Source: Paenibacillus tarimensis
GTDB taxonomy: Bacteria; Bacillota; Bacilli; Paenibacillales; Paenibacillaceae
Assembly (NCBI RefSeq): GCF_021532315.1
Contig: NZ_JAKGAO010000006.1
Location: 248,001 to 312,000 of the forward strand
Direction of reading: 5' to 3'
Length of the DNA stretch: 64,000 nt
The position numbers and the translations under genes were made by a program. The notes under the pieces were generated by a model, which was given only the letters and a program-made list of their open reading frames with translations, ran no database searches and was not told where the DNA came from. Shown in pieces: positions 35,667 through 44,754 of this stretch (within the stretch, counting starts at the first letter, position 1; the number at the start of each line of letters is the position of its first letter).

Positions 35667-35706
35667 AAAAGGCCGGCAATTCCTGAGAACCAGGAGGCAC
35701 CGGCCG
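35667..35706 (-). terminator. Terminator of the 76-residue protein gene
   Basis: On the minus strand GGCCGG-tgcc-TCCTG pairs with CAGGA-attg-CCGGCC and is followed by TTTT. Confidence 0.85.
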
Positions 35707-35740
35707 GTCTGCCGCGTGATATGCATCACGGACTCTATAT

Positions 35741-35971
35741 TTAGTATAGGGAAATCGTAAGCGTGTCCTTCTCGTTAATTGCATGAAGGGTAGCTTCGCT
35801 GCCGGATATCTCGACGCTGATCAGCGAACGGAGGCAGTTTTGCAATGCTTTCTTGCCGGTTTGCAGCTTGCGGTTAAGAACTTCGCCCAGCTTGTCCAGC
35901 GCTTTCTTGTTGTTGCTCTCATTCAGATATACAGGAATGGGTTTATTTTGAAGGGATATCATTGTACGCAT
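35741..35971 (-). CDS. Hypothetical 76-residue protein
   Basis: Not recognised. A small basic protein, MRTMISLQNKPIPVYLNESN at the start, with a Lys-rich central helix and beta-prone ends. GAGGAG about 10 bases before the ATG and a terminator after the stop support it. It stands alone, pointing toward the RsmF paralogue, which ends up being transcribed the same way. Confidence 0.68.
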   Translation of the reverse strand: MRTMISLQNKPIPVYLNESNNKKALDKLGEVLNRKLQTGKKALQNCLRSLISVEISGSEATLHAINEKDTLTISLY

Positions 35972-35999
35972 GTGACAGCACTCTCCTCACCTAATTATT

Positions 36000-36302
36000 A
36001 CTTGATGATAGTATAACGAACAATTCTTAAAAAGGGCTTAAAATTTGATTGTAAAAAATTAAAATGAGTAGATTTTCAAAATTCGTTCATAATTTTAACA
36101 GATACGCCCTAATTTGCGATCTATGCCCTGTACGGCTAACGAACACCCCATCCTAATACCCGCCTTGTGCAAAATTGAAACACAGCCGGCAAAATAATTG
36201 ATATTCGCAGGCTCGGCCTGGAGGCCAGCAGGATTTTTGTGGAGGATGCAGAAGGTTAGTACAACAATTTCTTGTAAACAAGACGAGGAGGCAGAAGGTA
36301 AA
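36000..36302. other. AT-rich intergenic stretch
   Basis: About 300 bases between the divergent small genes, strongly AT-rich (many A/T runs). It must hold the promoters of both, and a weak TTGAAA...TTGATA pair is seen at 36174-36203, but I identify no operator, riboswitch or RNA gene with confidence. Confidence 0.5.
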
Positions 36303-36569
36303 ATGGAGATCATGATTACTCATGCAGAGCTTACCCATAATGAAGAAGACGGCTATGTAGGGAAAGTGCATTTGAAGGTGGCTGGACATAAACAGGACTA
36401 CGAGGTAGCGCTGCAGAGCAAAAAAGGGAAGAATTGGTCCTACGGATTGTTCTTCCTTAACGAATCCGGCAGTGAGGATGATATTTTCGAGGTTGAGGAC
36501 TATCTGGAAGAGAATGATGAAGCATTCCAAGCCATAATTGATGCGGCAAAAAATTCTTTAAACAGCTGA
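36303..36569 (+). CDS. Hypothetical 88-residue acidic protein
   Basis: Begins MEIMITHAELTHNEEDGYVG and continues as an acidic, mostly beta then helical protein (FEVEDYLEENDEAFQAIIDA). No signal or span. Not a family I can name. GAGGAGG lies about 12 bases before this ATG and an AGAAGG closer; a strong stem-loop follows the stop, so the gene is supported. The longer upstream open frame has no ribosome site. Confidence 0.72.
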   Translation: MEIMITHAELTHNEEDGYVGKVHLKVAGHKQDYEVALQSKKGKNWSYGLFFLNESGSEDDIFEVEDYLEENDEAFQAIIDAAKNSLNS

Positions 36570-36589
36570 ATATATACAAAGGAAGTTAT

Positions 36590-36624
36590 GGGAGCGCCCC
36601 TGCTAGGGGAGGCTCCTATATTTT
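36590..36624 (+). terminator. Terminator of the 88-residue protein gene
   Basis: GGAGC-g-CCCCT pairs with AGGGG-ag-GCTCC around GCT, followed by TATATTTT. Confidence 0.75.
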
Positions 36625-36804
36625 GCGGTCAAATTTATACATATTGTGGATACTTGTGGAGTAATTTACAATTAAAGAGGTGTGGTGGTCCGGGACTTCA
36701 GTCGGGTACATGTAATTATGGTATGTGGGAGGCAGTTTGTTTCAGAGCAGGGACGTCTGGGTAATGTTTGATTATATAATTTCCAGAATGAGGAGCGGTT
36801 GATA

Positions 36805-36846
36805 ATGAACGAATGGAGGGCAAAGCGGCATGGAAACAATCGTTAA
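36805..36846 (+). CDS. Possible 13-codon leader peptide overlapping the next gene
   Basis: ATG AAC GAA then a short run to TAA encodes MNEWRAKRHGNNR. It has its own GAGGAG 9 bases upstream and ends 17 bases inside the following gene in another frame. Translating it would place ribosomes over the next gene's ribosome site. It may equally be chance. Confidence 0.3.
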   Translation: MNEWRAKRHGNNR

Positions 36847-37246
36847 GCGCGCAACTCTGCAGGAACTGGACGTCATGACGAGTTTATTCGAGCAGTACCG
36901 TCTCCTGAACGGCGGCAGTCCCGAAATGGTGGGGTTCGAGACGGAACAGGAGCTCGAGCAGATGCTTGAAGGCCAGCAGTGTATCGTGTTTGTTGCGGTT
37001 AAGCAGGTTAATGGGGTTCTTCATTATCTCGGATACGCCAAGCTTGGCTTGTCGGCTGTACGCCGGAACTGCGAATGGGTGCTGAAAGAGTTGTTTGTTC
37101 TGCCGGAAGCACACGAGAATGGTGTGGAAGAAAAGCTTCTTACCGCTGCTGCTTCTTACGTTAACCTTAAGGATGTTAAAGCGCTTTTGGCAGAAGCTTC
37201 TCTGGAGAGCGACCAGATGAAGCCGTCCTTTGAGGGCATAGGCTAA
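36830..37246 (+). CDS. GNAT-like acetyltransferase, degenerate acetyl-CoA loop
   Basis: A 138-residue protein. The N-terminus METIVKRATLQELDVMTSLF and the strand-helix pattern LGYAKLGLSA...WVLKELFVLPEAHENGVEEK resemble GNAT enzymes, where LFVLPEARGKGVG is usual. Here the acetyl-CoA binding loop reads HENGVE, lacking the Arg/Gln-x-x-Gly-x-Gly/Ala consensus, so it may be inactive or bind something else. GGAGG precedes the ATG by 9 bases. Ends before a strong stem-loop. Confidence 0.7.
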   Translation: METIVKRATLQELDVMTSLFEQYRLLNGGSPEMVGFETEQELEQMLEGQQCIVFVAVKQVNGVLHYLGYAKLGLSAVRRNCEWVLKELFVLPEAHENGVEEKLLTAAASYVNLKDVKALLAEASLESDQMKPSFEGIG

Positions 37247-37293
37247 GAATAGGATTACCGGTACTTATAGCTGCTTGTCAACATATATCTCTG

Positions 37294-37322
37294 AGCGCCG
37301 CGGGCCAACCGCGGCGCTTTTT
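37294..37322 (+). terminator. Terminator after the GNAT-like gene
   Basis: AGCGCCGCGG pairs with CCGCGGCGCT around GCCAA, followed by TTTTT. Confidence 0.92.
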
Positions 37323-37404
37323 GATATGCGGTGTGCCTTTGACAAGGAGGGAATCTTCCACAATAATGGTGAGATAAACTACAAGGGCGCGGAGGACTAA
37401 TTCA

Positions 37405-39543
37405 ATGAAATCAATCGTGTTGGCGGAAAAACCCAGCGTGGCAAAAGAAATTGCACGAGTTCTGGGATGCAGCAGCAAGCAAAAATCACATTATGAAGGG
37501 CAGAATTATATCGTAACCTGGGCGCTTGGCCATCTTGTGACGTTAGCGGAGCCGGAGGACTACGATCCGGTATATAAGCAGTGGAGTCTGGATACGCTGC
37601 CCTTGCTGCCGGATGACATGAAGCTGAAGGTCTTGAAGGAAACCTCTCATCAGTACAAGGCAGTCGCTGCTCTTTGCAAGCGACCGGATATTGGGGAATT
37701 CATAATTGCGACAGATGCGGGACGGGAAGGAGAACTGGTAGCCAGATGGATTATGAAGCTTGTCAAATGGCGCAAGCCGTTCAAGCGGCTCTGGATCTCT
37801 TCCCAGACGGATCAAGCCATTAAGGAAGGCTTCAAGCAGCTGCGGCCTGGCAGGGAATATGATCACCTGTACGCGTCGGCAGTATGCCGGGCTGAGGCGG
37901 ACTGGCTGATTGGTCTTAATGTTACACGGGCACTGACCTGCAAGTACAATGCCCAATTGTCCGCAGGCCGTGTTCAAACGCCAACACTGTCGATTCTGAT
38001 GAAGCGAGAGGATGAGATCAACACATTCATCCCGCAGCCTTACTGGACGCTGGAGGCTGACTGCGGAAGCTTCAGGGCTCACTGGCGTGAGAAGGAGAAT
38101 CATGATGGACGGATCAGGGATAAGGAAACAGCCGAGTCGCTGGCAAGTCTGCTTAACCATTCAGAGGCAATCGTGGAGAAGCTGAAGACCGCAGAGAAGC
38201 ATGAGCCTCATCCGCTAGCTTATGATTTGACGGAGCTGCAGCGCGATGCCAACAGGCGGCTCGGCTTCTCCGCAAAACAGACTTCAACTGTTTTGCAGCG
38301 GTTGTACGAGCAGCATAAGCTGGTCACCTACCCGCGCACCGATTCCCGCTATTTAAGCTCGGACATGGTATCTACGTTAAAGGGAAGGATGCAGAGCATC
38401 GCTGGAGCGAGCCCTTATGCCCCTTTAGCCAAGAAGCTGCTTAGGGGTTCGCTCGCCGTTACGAAGCGAATTGTCGATGACAGCAAGGTGACGGACCATC
38501 ATGCCATCATTCCAACCGATCAGTATGTGCAGCTGGGGGCGCTCAGCAATGAAGAGAGAAAGCTGTATGATTTGATCGTCCGGCGGTTCCTGGCTTTATT
38601 TTGTGAACCTTACCGTTATGAGGAGACTAGTGTAGTGCTTGCAGCGGACGGTCACCGTTTTTATGCCAGAGGCAGAGTGCCTAAGCAGGAGGGCTGGCGG
38701 GAAGCCTACGGCAGCATGCAGAGCCTGGCGGAGGAAGATACGGATGAGCAGGAGGATGATACGCGGGGTGAGCCGGATCAACTGCTGCCTGAACTGAAGG
38801 AGGGACAGAGAGTTCCCCTCAAAGCCGTTAAATATAAGGAGCGCCGCACCGAACCGCCTGCCCGCTATTCGGAAGCCTCTTTGCTCACCCAGATGGAGAA
38901 GCACCAGCTTGGCACTCCTGCCACCAGGGCGGATATCATTGAGAAGCTGTTGTCTTCCGATACGATTGAGCGAAACGGCAGCCGCTTGAAGCCGACAGGC
39001 AAAGGCAAGCAGCTGATTGAGCTGGTAGTGGATGAGCTGCGGAGTCCGGAGATGACGGCAAGCTGGGAGGCGGAGCTGGAGCGTATTGCGAAGGGGAAGG
39101 GCAACCGGGAAGCATTCATGACCGGCATTCGTGAGCAGGCAGCCAAATGGGTGGAGGAAATCAAGCAGGAAACGAAAACGTACAAACCCCATAACCTTAC
39201 TCACTCCCGTTGTCCGGAATGCGGCAAGCCCCTTATGGAAGTGAAGAGCAAGAGAGGACGCTCGCTGGTATGCTCAGACCGTGAATGCGGATTCCGCCGC
39301 TCGGCAGAGCCCGCTCTCTCTAATAAGCGCTGCCCGCAGTGCAGGAAGAAGATGGAGATCCATACAGGAAAAGCGGGTAAATATGCCCAGTGCCGCCATT
39401 GTAATGTGATCGAAATGCTGGACGGCAGCAAGGCGCCCCGCGGACGGGTTAATAAGCAGGCGATCGAGAAATATTCAGATAATGTATCGCTGACCGGTGG
39501 TCTGGCGGATGCGCTTAAAGCGGCACTGGAGAAGAAGGATTAA
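37405..39543 (+). CDS. topB: DNA topoisomerase III
   Basis: A 712-residue type IA topoisomerase that decatenates and relaxes negatively supercoiled DNA. TOPRIM domain with VLAEKPSVAKEIARVLG (catalytic Glu) and ATDAGREGELVARWI (acidic pair). The active-site Tyr is in LVTYPRTDSRYLSSDM. ATTRADII-type string HQLGTPATRADIIEKLL and a C-terminal zinc ribbon (CPECGKPL, CSDREC, CPQCRKKM, CRHC) complete the family picture. ATG after GGAGGACT. A single gene. Confidence 0.97.
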   Translation: MKSIVLAEKPSVAKEIARVLGCSSKQKSHYEGQNYIVTWALGHLVTLAEPEDYDPVYKQWSLDTLPLLPDDMKLKVLKETSHQYKAVAALCKRPDIGEFIIATDAGREGELVARWIMKLVKWRKPFKRLWISSQTDQAIKEGFKQLRPGREYDHLYASAVCRAEADWLIGLNVTRALTCKYNAQLSAGRVQTPTLSILMKREDEINTFIPQPYWTLEADCGSFRAHWREKENHDGRIRDKETAESLASLLNHSEAIVEKLKTAEKHEPHPLAYDLTELQRDANRRLGFSAKQTSTVLQRLYEQHKLVTYPRTDSRYLSSDMVSTLKGRMQSIAGASPYAPLAKKLLRGSLAVTKRIVDDSKVTDHHAIIPTDQYVQLGALSNEERKLYDLIVRRFLALFCEPYRYEETSVVLAADGHRFYARGRVPKQEGWREAYGSMQSLAEEDTDEQEDDTRGEPDQLLPELKEGQRVPLKAVKYKERRTEPPARYSEASLLTQMEKHQLGTPATRADIIEKLLSSDTIERNGSRLKPTGKGKQLIELVVDELRSPEMTASWEAELERIAKGKGNREAFMTGIREQAAKWVEEIKQETKTYKPHNLTHSRCPECGKPLMEVKSKRGRSLVCSDRECGFRRSAEPALSNKRCPQCRKKMEIHTGKAGKYAQCRHCNVIEMLDGSKAPRGRVNKQAIEKYSDNVSLTGGLADALKAALEKKD

Positions 39544-39551
39544 CGAGCTTC

Positions 39552-40184
39552 TTAGCTCTTCACCAGCAGGTCGGCTGCACCCAGCGCAATTAGATGGACC
39601 GGATAGAAGCTGCGCCATATATAACGGGGAATGACTAGCTTATCAATCAGCCGCAGCAGCTGCGGCAAGAAGGCAAGGATGAAGGTCGAGCCCACACTGT
39701 ACATTTGTGTGAACCATCCCGGCATTGCAGCGGCAAATAATACATTCAAACCGAAGTGGAGCAGCACCATCAGGCTGGAATGTGTATAGCGGTAAATGAG
39801 TACCAGCAGAAGTGCGTAGCTGCCGTAGTTAAAGGATAGCAGATCGAGTGACAGGAAGCCGGCGGTCAATATCAGTGAGACAGCGGCCGGATGCTTATAT
39901 AAGTCGATAAGCCACAATGCCACCAGGCAAACCAAGAGGGTGCCCACTACATTAATGTCATCACCGCCGAGAGCCCACTGGTACGGTACCTGGGATATAA
40001 CACCGATTAGTGCAAGCCTCAGCATGTAGCGGCGGATATTTCCGGTTAGCCTATAGCCAAGCACTAGTGCATAAGCATAGAAAGGGAAGGCCAGTCTGCC
40101 GACTATCCGCCATGCGGGATCATCAGGAAAAAAAACGATGCCTGCGTGATCGATCAGCATGGTGAGCATGGCGAGCAGCTGCAT
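39552..40184 (-). CDS. TraX-like membrane protein
   Basis: A 210-residue multi-span membrane protein. MQLLAMLTMLIDHAGIVFFP and GRLAFPFYAYALVLGYR are signature strings of the TraX family, named after the F-plasmid pilin acetylase; chromosomal Firmicute members have no proven substrate. About seven spans are visible. AGGCGGTGA precedes the ATG. It is convergent with topB, 8 bases apart with no terminator between. Confidence 0.88.
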   Translation of the reverse strand: MQLLAMLTMLIDHAGIVFFPDDPAWRIVGRLAFPFYAYALVLGYRLTGNIRRYMLRLALIGVISQVPYQWALGGDDINVVGTLLVCLVALWLIDLYKHPAAVSLILTAGFLSLDLLSFNYGSYALLLVLIYRYTHSSLMVLLHFGLNVLFAAAMPGWFTQMYSVGSTFILAFLPQLLRLIDKLVIPRYIWRSFYPVHLIALGAADLLVKS

Positions 40185-40401
40185 GGATTCACCGCCTGTT
40201 CCGCTCAGATTTGAGCATATAATGCAGTATTATAGCGGATTCATGATTCGGCGTAAAATAATAGGTCAACGGATCAACGGCCTGAGCCGAGGGTAAGTGC
40301 TGGAGTTTCGCGGGTGGGCTTATCGTGGTACACTAAAAGACAGGACTGTAGTAACCTTGGGTCCTTGGCACCTATTATTCCAAATCCGGGGAGGTAACAA
40401 A

Positions 40402-40860
40402 ATGGACAATTGCATGCTGGTAAAGAAACCGTCACTTAACCTGGTAGGAATCAGTTATTCGGGTCCTTATTCCACGTTTCCTGATGAAGCAATCCGGCTG
40501 CAGAACGACTTCATGGCCCGAAAGCATGAGCTGAACGATAATGTTAAGTCGGCTGTTTTGTTTAGTCCCTACTTTGGTAATGAAGTGTTTGTAACCTATT
40601 GGGCTGCTCTTGAGACGCATCACATGAGCTCTGTGCCGAGCGGCATGGTTCAATTCACCATTCCGGAGCATGAGTACGCGGTTGTGACAACAACCAATAA
40701 GCGAATTGGGGAAGGCTATGAACAGATCTCAGCCTGGATGAATGAGAAGGGCTTGAAGAAGCATGAGTTTGCCCTGGCTATCGAGGTGTTCTTCGTAGAT
40801 GCTCATCTGGATGAAGAGACGGTCGAGCTTTGGATACCCGTTCGGGAGGCCGAGGAATAG
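40402..40860 (+). CDS. GyrI-like/AraC effector-binding domain protein
   Basis: A 152-residue single-domain protein. MLVKKPSLNLVGISYSGPYS followed by alternating strands and helices, and EVFFVDAHLDEETVELWIPV at the end, fits the GyrI-like small-molecule-binding domain (the effector domain of BmrR/Rob type regulators) standing alone without DNA-binding part. Relatives in Paenibacillus are common. GGGGAGGTAA precedes the ATG. It could bind drugs or act as an accessory sensor; no partner regulator is adjacent. Confidence 0.82.
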   Translation: MDNCMLVKKPSLNLVGISYSGPYSTFPDEAIRLQNDFMARKHELNDNVKSAVLFSPYFGNEVFVTYWAALETHHMSSVPSGMVQFTIPEHEYAVVTTTNKRIGEGYEQISAWMNEKGLKKHEFALAIEVFFVDAHLDEETVELWIPVREAEE

Positions 40861-41089
40861 GCTGTGGCAGCAGGCATGCAGGTGTTCTGTAACGAGTTGT
40901 CTGCGTGCAGGATGACTTTAGACGATGTTGGCGCTTTCTGTTTGCGGATTGCAGCGCAGCTGTGCTCGGTCTGCTGCTTGTTCTGTTCCGTAGCATTTAT
41001 ACATAAGGATAGCTGTTGAACGTTAACATTGCTTTTGATCCGCTATAACAGAGAACAGCCTGACGCTCTTTCGGCGGCAAGCTGTCCTG

Positions 41090-41119
41090 AGCTGCTGATG
41101 CGTGGCAGCCTGTCTTTTT
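41090..41119 (+). terminator. Possible terminator downstream of the GyrI-like gene
   Basis: AGCTGC pairs with GCAGCC-side bases around TGATGCGTG and is followed by TGTCTTTTT. It lies 230 bases after the stop, so assignment is uncertain; the gap 40861-41117 shows no gene. Confidence 0.4.
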
Positions 41120-42248
41120 AGGATGATTTGGCACGTGACGGCCGGAAGGCCGTCACTTTATTTTTACCGGTAGTCTTGGATATGTACATGGCTTCATCAG
41201 CCTGCTTAACAGTCTCTTCTATGGTAAGATTATCGGTCACCGTGCTCCATCCGACACTAACCGTGACTGGTGTTTCGGCTTCCACTCGTGCACGGATGAC
41301 TTCCGCTACATCAGACGCTTTGACATCTGGCCGGGCTACAGCTGCTACCAGTTCTTCACCGCCGTACCTCCCTGCCGTACCGCAGCCGGAGGTTTCATCA
41401 ATTATAATGCCTGCAACCTGCTTCAGCACCAGGTCTGCCTGATGGTGTCCCTGCGTGTCATTGAGGCGCTTGAAGTTGTCGATGTCACAGAAGATGACCG
41501 ATACAGGGAGACCTCTACTCAGGTACCTTCGGGTTTTCTTCAAGAAATGCTGACGGTTAAACAAGCCGGTCAGGCCATCGCGGATCGATGATACATACAC
41601 ACTGCGCATCCGCTCCACGACACGCTCGAACAGGATGAGAAACAGGAACAGAAAATATAAGGCTGGCAGTATATGAATGCAAGCGCCCACCAGCGAGTCC
41701 TGCGGCGCATGTGCCGATGCAGCTATTATGAAGGCGAAGTAGACCGCAAGTGAGAGTGCATATTTGGTCTTTTGCCTGATCCGCGGCAGCACGATGGATA
41801 ACAGCAGAGCGCAGGCAACGATTCCTGCGAGTCCTAGCGGTCGAAGCGTAATGCCTCCGGGTCCAATACCTCCGGCAGGCAGATCGGCTGCATTCCACTG
41901 CAGTGCGGCCGCCGCTGCGGCACCACCTGCAAAAGCCAGCAGCGATAGCCGGTCTAATTTTCCGGGAAGGGTATACAGCTCAAGCATAGCAAAGTTTATA
42001 ATAATAAAGGAGAGCAGCCCCAGTCCCACATCAGCGGCCGCAGGCAGCCCGGCGGCAGGGACGATCCCAAAGGTATGGATCAAAGACAGGATAAGGCCTG
42101 TATTAAGAAGCTTATAAGCGCCGCGCCGCAGATTCCGGCGCTGAAGAAGGATGGACATCGACAGCATCAGCAGATTAATTGTGGCAACGGCTGATGCGCC
42201 TGCTATTTGCCCGTTCGGCCCGGAGACCCAATTCAGTATATTCATCAT
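41118..42248 (-). CDS. Membrane GGDEF diguanylate cyclase
   Basis: A 376-residue protein with six to eight spans in residues 15-205 and a GGDEF domain in 215-370. The active-site motif reads RYGGEELVA, an accepted catalytic variant, with DGLTGLFNRQHFLKK and VIFCDIDNFKRLNDTQGHHQ for metal and substrate. No RxxD inhibitory site is found five residues before GGEEL (SGCGTAG), so product inhibition is probably absent. It makes c-di-GMP from GTP, likely controlling motility or biofilm. Divergent from the glycosyltransferase. Confidence 0.92.
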   Translation of the reverse strand: MMNILNWVSGPNGQIAGASAVATINLLMLSMSILLQRRNLRRGAYKLLNTGLILSLIHTFGIVPAAGLPAAADVGLGLLSFIIINFAMLELYTLPGKLDRLSLLAFAGGAAAAAALQWNAADLPAGGIGPGGITLRPLGLAGIVACALLLSIVLPRIRQKTKYALSLAVYFAFIIAASAHAPQDSLVGACIHILPALYFLFLFLILFERVVERMRSVYVSSIRDGLTGLFNRQHFLKKTRRYLSRGLPVSVIFCDIDNFKRLNDTQGHHQADLVLKQVAGIIIDETSGCGTAGRYGGEELVAAVARPDVKASDVAEVIRARVEAETPVTVSVGWSTVTDNLTIEETVKQADEAMYISKTTGKNKVTAFRPSRAKSS

Positions 42249-42372
42249 TTTCAGTCCCTACATTTCATTGAAAGTGTCTACATAAGCTTGTTTATGCCAA
42301 TTTACAGAAACATACGTTCTATACTAACACATCTCAGATAGGTTTTAAACGACTTACTAAGGAGGAGTGCCT

Positions 42373-43512
42373 ATGAATATTTTACAAGCCTTGTTCTTCC
42401 CTCCCGAACAGCCTGGCGGAGTGTCCTCCATGGTCCCGTATATACAGGAACGCTTCAATCGGATGGGGTGGAATATGGAGCTGTTCTCCCTGCCGAAGCG
42501 GATTCGGGGCAAAGGACAAGGGGAAGTGGTGTTTGATACATTCGATGCAAGTGTCTATGAGGGTTCGCCGATCGTCGACAAATACCTGCAGACATACCTG
42601 GATTATGTATGGTGGACCTCTATGCGTATTAAGAAAAAGTACGATTTGATTCACGCGCATCATCCGATACCCGCACTGGTTATGAAGCAGCTGTTTCCGG
42701 ATACGCCGGTTCTGCTGACAATCCACTCCAGCTACGAACGCGAGCTGATTCTGAACGGCCGCATTAGTCCTGAAGGTGCTGAACAGAAATTTCTCACAGC
42801 CATATATGGTGAGCTTGAGAGTAAGATGGACCGCATCTTGACCGTTTCCGATTCTTTCCGGGCTTATCTGGCACCTTATATGCGCGATGCATCTGCCATC
42901 CATGTCATTCCGAACGGGTTTGATGAGAAACGGTTCAAGCCGGTCTCTCACGATAACGAAGTGCCACAGCTGATAACGGTATGCCGCCTTGTGCCTGCGA
43001 AGGGTCTGGACATTCTCCTGCGTGCCTGTGCGCTTCTGAAGCAGCGGGGAAATCCGTTTGTTTTGCATATTATCGGAGACGGTCCCATGCGCAAGGAACT
43101 CGAGCAGCTGGCTGTAGAACTGGATTTATACGATGAAATTATATTTTACGGTTACATGCTTCACCCGGAAGAATTCATGCCGTTCTTTGATATCTTTGTC
43201 CTCCCGTCCCGGGCAGAGGCTTTTGGCTCGGTATTTGCGGAGGCAGCGCTGTGCTGGCTTGCGCTTGTTGGAACGGACGTGGGCGGCATAGCGGAACAGA
43301 TCGAGAATGAAGTCAACGGGCTGCTCGTGCCGCCCGAAGACCCGGAAGCCTTGTCTACGGCACTTGAGAAGCTGGTGTCCGATCAGACATACCGATATAA
43401 CATGGCCCGTGCAGCATGGTCAAAAGCCAAAAATGTTTATTCCCTGCAGCGTGTCATCAGCCAGTTGAAGGATATCTACAAGTTATATCGGACAGAAGGC
43501 GCGGAATCATAA
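42373..43512 (+). CDS. Family 4 glycosyltransferase
   Basis: A 379-residue GT-B fold enzyme. FFPPEQPGGVSSMVPYIQE is the acceptor-side Gly-rich loop, LIHAHHPIPAL a conserved string, and PSRAEAFGSVFAEAALC the GT4 E-x7-E motif binding the sugar nucleotide. IPNGFDEKRFKP and GDGPMRKELEQL are also family marks. The closest named relatives by wording are spore coat polysaccharide or EPS glycosyltransferases. ATG at 42373 behind AAGGAGGAG. Donor sugar unknown. Confidence 0.92.
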   Translation: MNILQALFFPPEQPGGVSSMVPYIQERFNRMGWNMELFSLPKRIRGKGQGEVVFDTFDASVYEGSPIVDKYLQTYLDYVWWTSMRIKKKYDLIHAHHPIPALVMKQLFPDTPVLLTIHSSYERELILNGRISPEGAEQKFLTAIYGELESKMDRILTVSDSFRAYLAPYMRDASAIHVIPNGFDEKRFKPVSHDNEVPQLITVCRLVPAKGLDILLRACALLKQRGNPFVLHIIGDGPMRKELEQLAVELDLYDEIIFYGYMLHPEEFMPFFDIFVLPSRAEAFGSVFAEAALCWLALVGTDVGGIAEQIENEVNGLLVPPEDPEALSTALEKLVSDQTYRYNMARAAWSKAKNVYSLQRVISQLKDIYKLYRTEGAES

Positions 43513-43517
43513 CGAAG

Positions 43518-43544
43518 AGAGGAGAAAACGTGCATTTCTCCTCT
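43518..43544. repeat. Inverted repeat between convergent genes
   Basis: AGAGGAGAAA pairs with TTTCTCCTCT around ACGTGCA between the convergent glycosyltransferase and YkvI genes. No T-run on either strand, so it is only a possible transcription end. Confidence 0.5.
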
Positions 43545-43569
43545 ACGAAGAATATGAACAGGGGATCAA

Positions 43570-44610
43570 TCAGGGGATTGGGCGATCATGCCGCCTGCGA
43601 ATAATCAGGTACATCCAGCCAAGGCTAACCGCCCCGAACATGGGGTACAGGGTGGATAGGAGCACTTCAAATCCGATCTGGGACAGCAGGAAGCAGAGAA
43701 TAAGAATGCAGCCTGTTAAAGCTTGACGCGATAGGCCGACCCGTTCTTCAAGCTGCAGCGTTAACCCGTAGACATCGGAGATGAGAGTGGTGAAGATCTC
43801 AGCAAAAATCAGGAAGAGGTAGATCCATTGAATACTGGGACCAAGCTGCTTGGCAATGCCTCCCATGGGTATAGCGAGTTGAGAGATGCCCGGCATTTGG
43901 GTGGAAAGTGCAATATGCCCGACCAGCAGCATAAATCCGATGCCCACTCCTCCTGCGCAGGCTCCGGCGATAATCGTCCTGCGGTCGTTGATTTTGCTGC
44001 CAAGAGGGACCAGCACAGCTTGTGCCAAGGAAAGATTAAAAGCAGCATAAAGAAAGGGAGAAGCCCAGGCTGACAGCGGGGAGAAGTGATCGGCGGTAAA
44101 CACCCACCGGTCAGCTTCGCTGGTCATCAGCGTGTCAAGGATTAGAATAATGGTGAACAGCAGCATGAATGGGACGACGACGGAATTGACGGTTACGATA
44201 GCATTCATGCCTCTGAGCAGTAAAACGTAACAGGCGGCCATTGTTATAATCAGGCCGGTCTGATAGGTGATACCGAAGTGCTCCTCGAAAATGGCGCCTC
44301 CGCCTGCCAGCATTACCGCACTGACCCCGAAGAGTACGATCATCATAAAATAACTGACCCATACCCCAAAACGCGGGCCGAATAAGTGCTTGTTCAAATC
44401 CTCATAAGACCGTGCGCCAATTCCCGCTGCAATGAGCATCATTTTGGCGCCAAGCCAGACGAAGAGAATCATGGCAATACCGATTGATATCGTGCCCCAA
44501 TAGCCGTACCGGGTAAAAAACTGGAGTATCTCCTGGCCGGTGGCAAAGCCGGCGCCAACAACGGTTCCTATGTAGGTAAAAGCGATTTGCAGCACTCTAA
44601 CCGGCTTCAT
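43570..44610 (-). CDS. YkvI-like multi-span transporter
   Basis: A 346-residue protein with about ten spans. VLQIAFTYIGTVVGAGFATG followed by QEILQFF at the start, with an unwound-helix GVVGAGFATG-type string, is typical of the YkvI family and of APC/LeuT-fold transporters. MNAIVTVNSVVVPFMLLFTI and SLAQAVLVPLGSKINDRRTI also fit. Substrate is not known. Start at 44610, chosen because GGGAGGA precedes it by 9 bases; the next upstream in-frame ATG lacks one. It is convergent with the glycosyltransferase. Confidence 0.87.
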   Translation of the reverse strand: MKPVRVLQIAFTYIGTVVGAGFATGQEILQFFTRYGYWGTISIGIAMILFVWLGAKMMLIAAGIGARSYEDLNKHLFGPRFGVWVSYFMMIVLFGVSAVMLAGGGAIFEEHFGITYQTGLIITMAACYVLLLRGMNAIVTVNSVVVPFMLLFTIILILDTLMTSEADRWVFTADHFSPLSAWASPFLYAAFNLSLAQAVLVPLGSKINDRRTIIAGACAGGVGIGFMLLVGHIALSTQMPGISQLAIPMGGIAKQLGPSIQWIYLFLIFAEIFTTLISDVYGLTLQLEERVGLSRQALTGCILILCFLLSQIGFEVLLSTLYPMFGAVSLGWMYLIIRRRHDRPIP

Positions 44611-44754
44611 TCGCGGCAGTCCTCCCTGCATATAAGTCATAAAGACGCTGCTCTAATTGCAGCCGTCTTCACCTATATCTATGCGTTTGGGAGGACAGGC
44701 ATGACAAGCAAGGAATACAATTCGGGAGAGTGAGCTTGGGAAAGAGGTCGGGTG

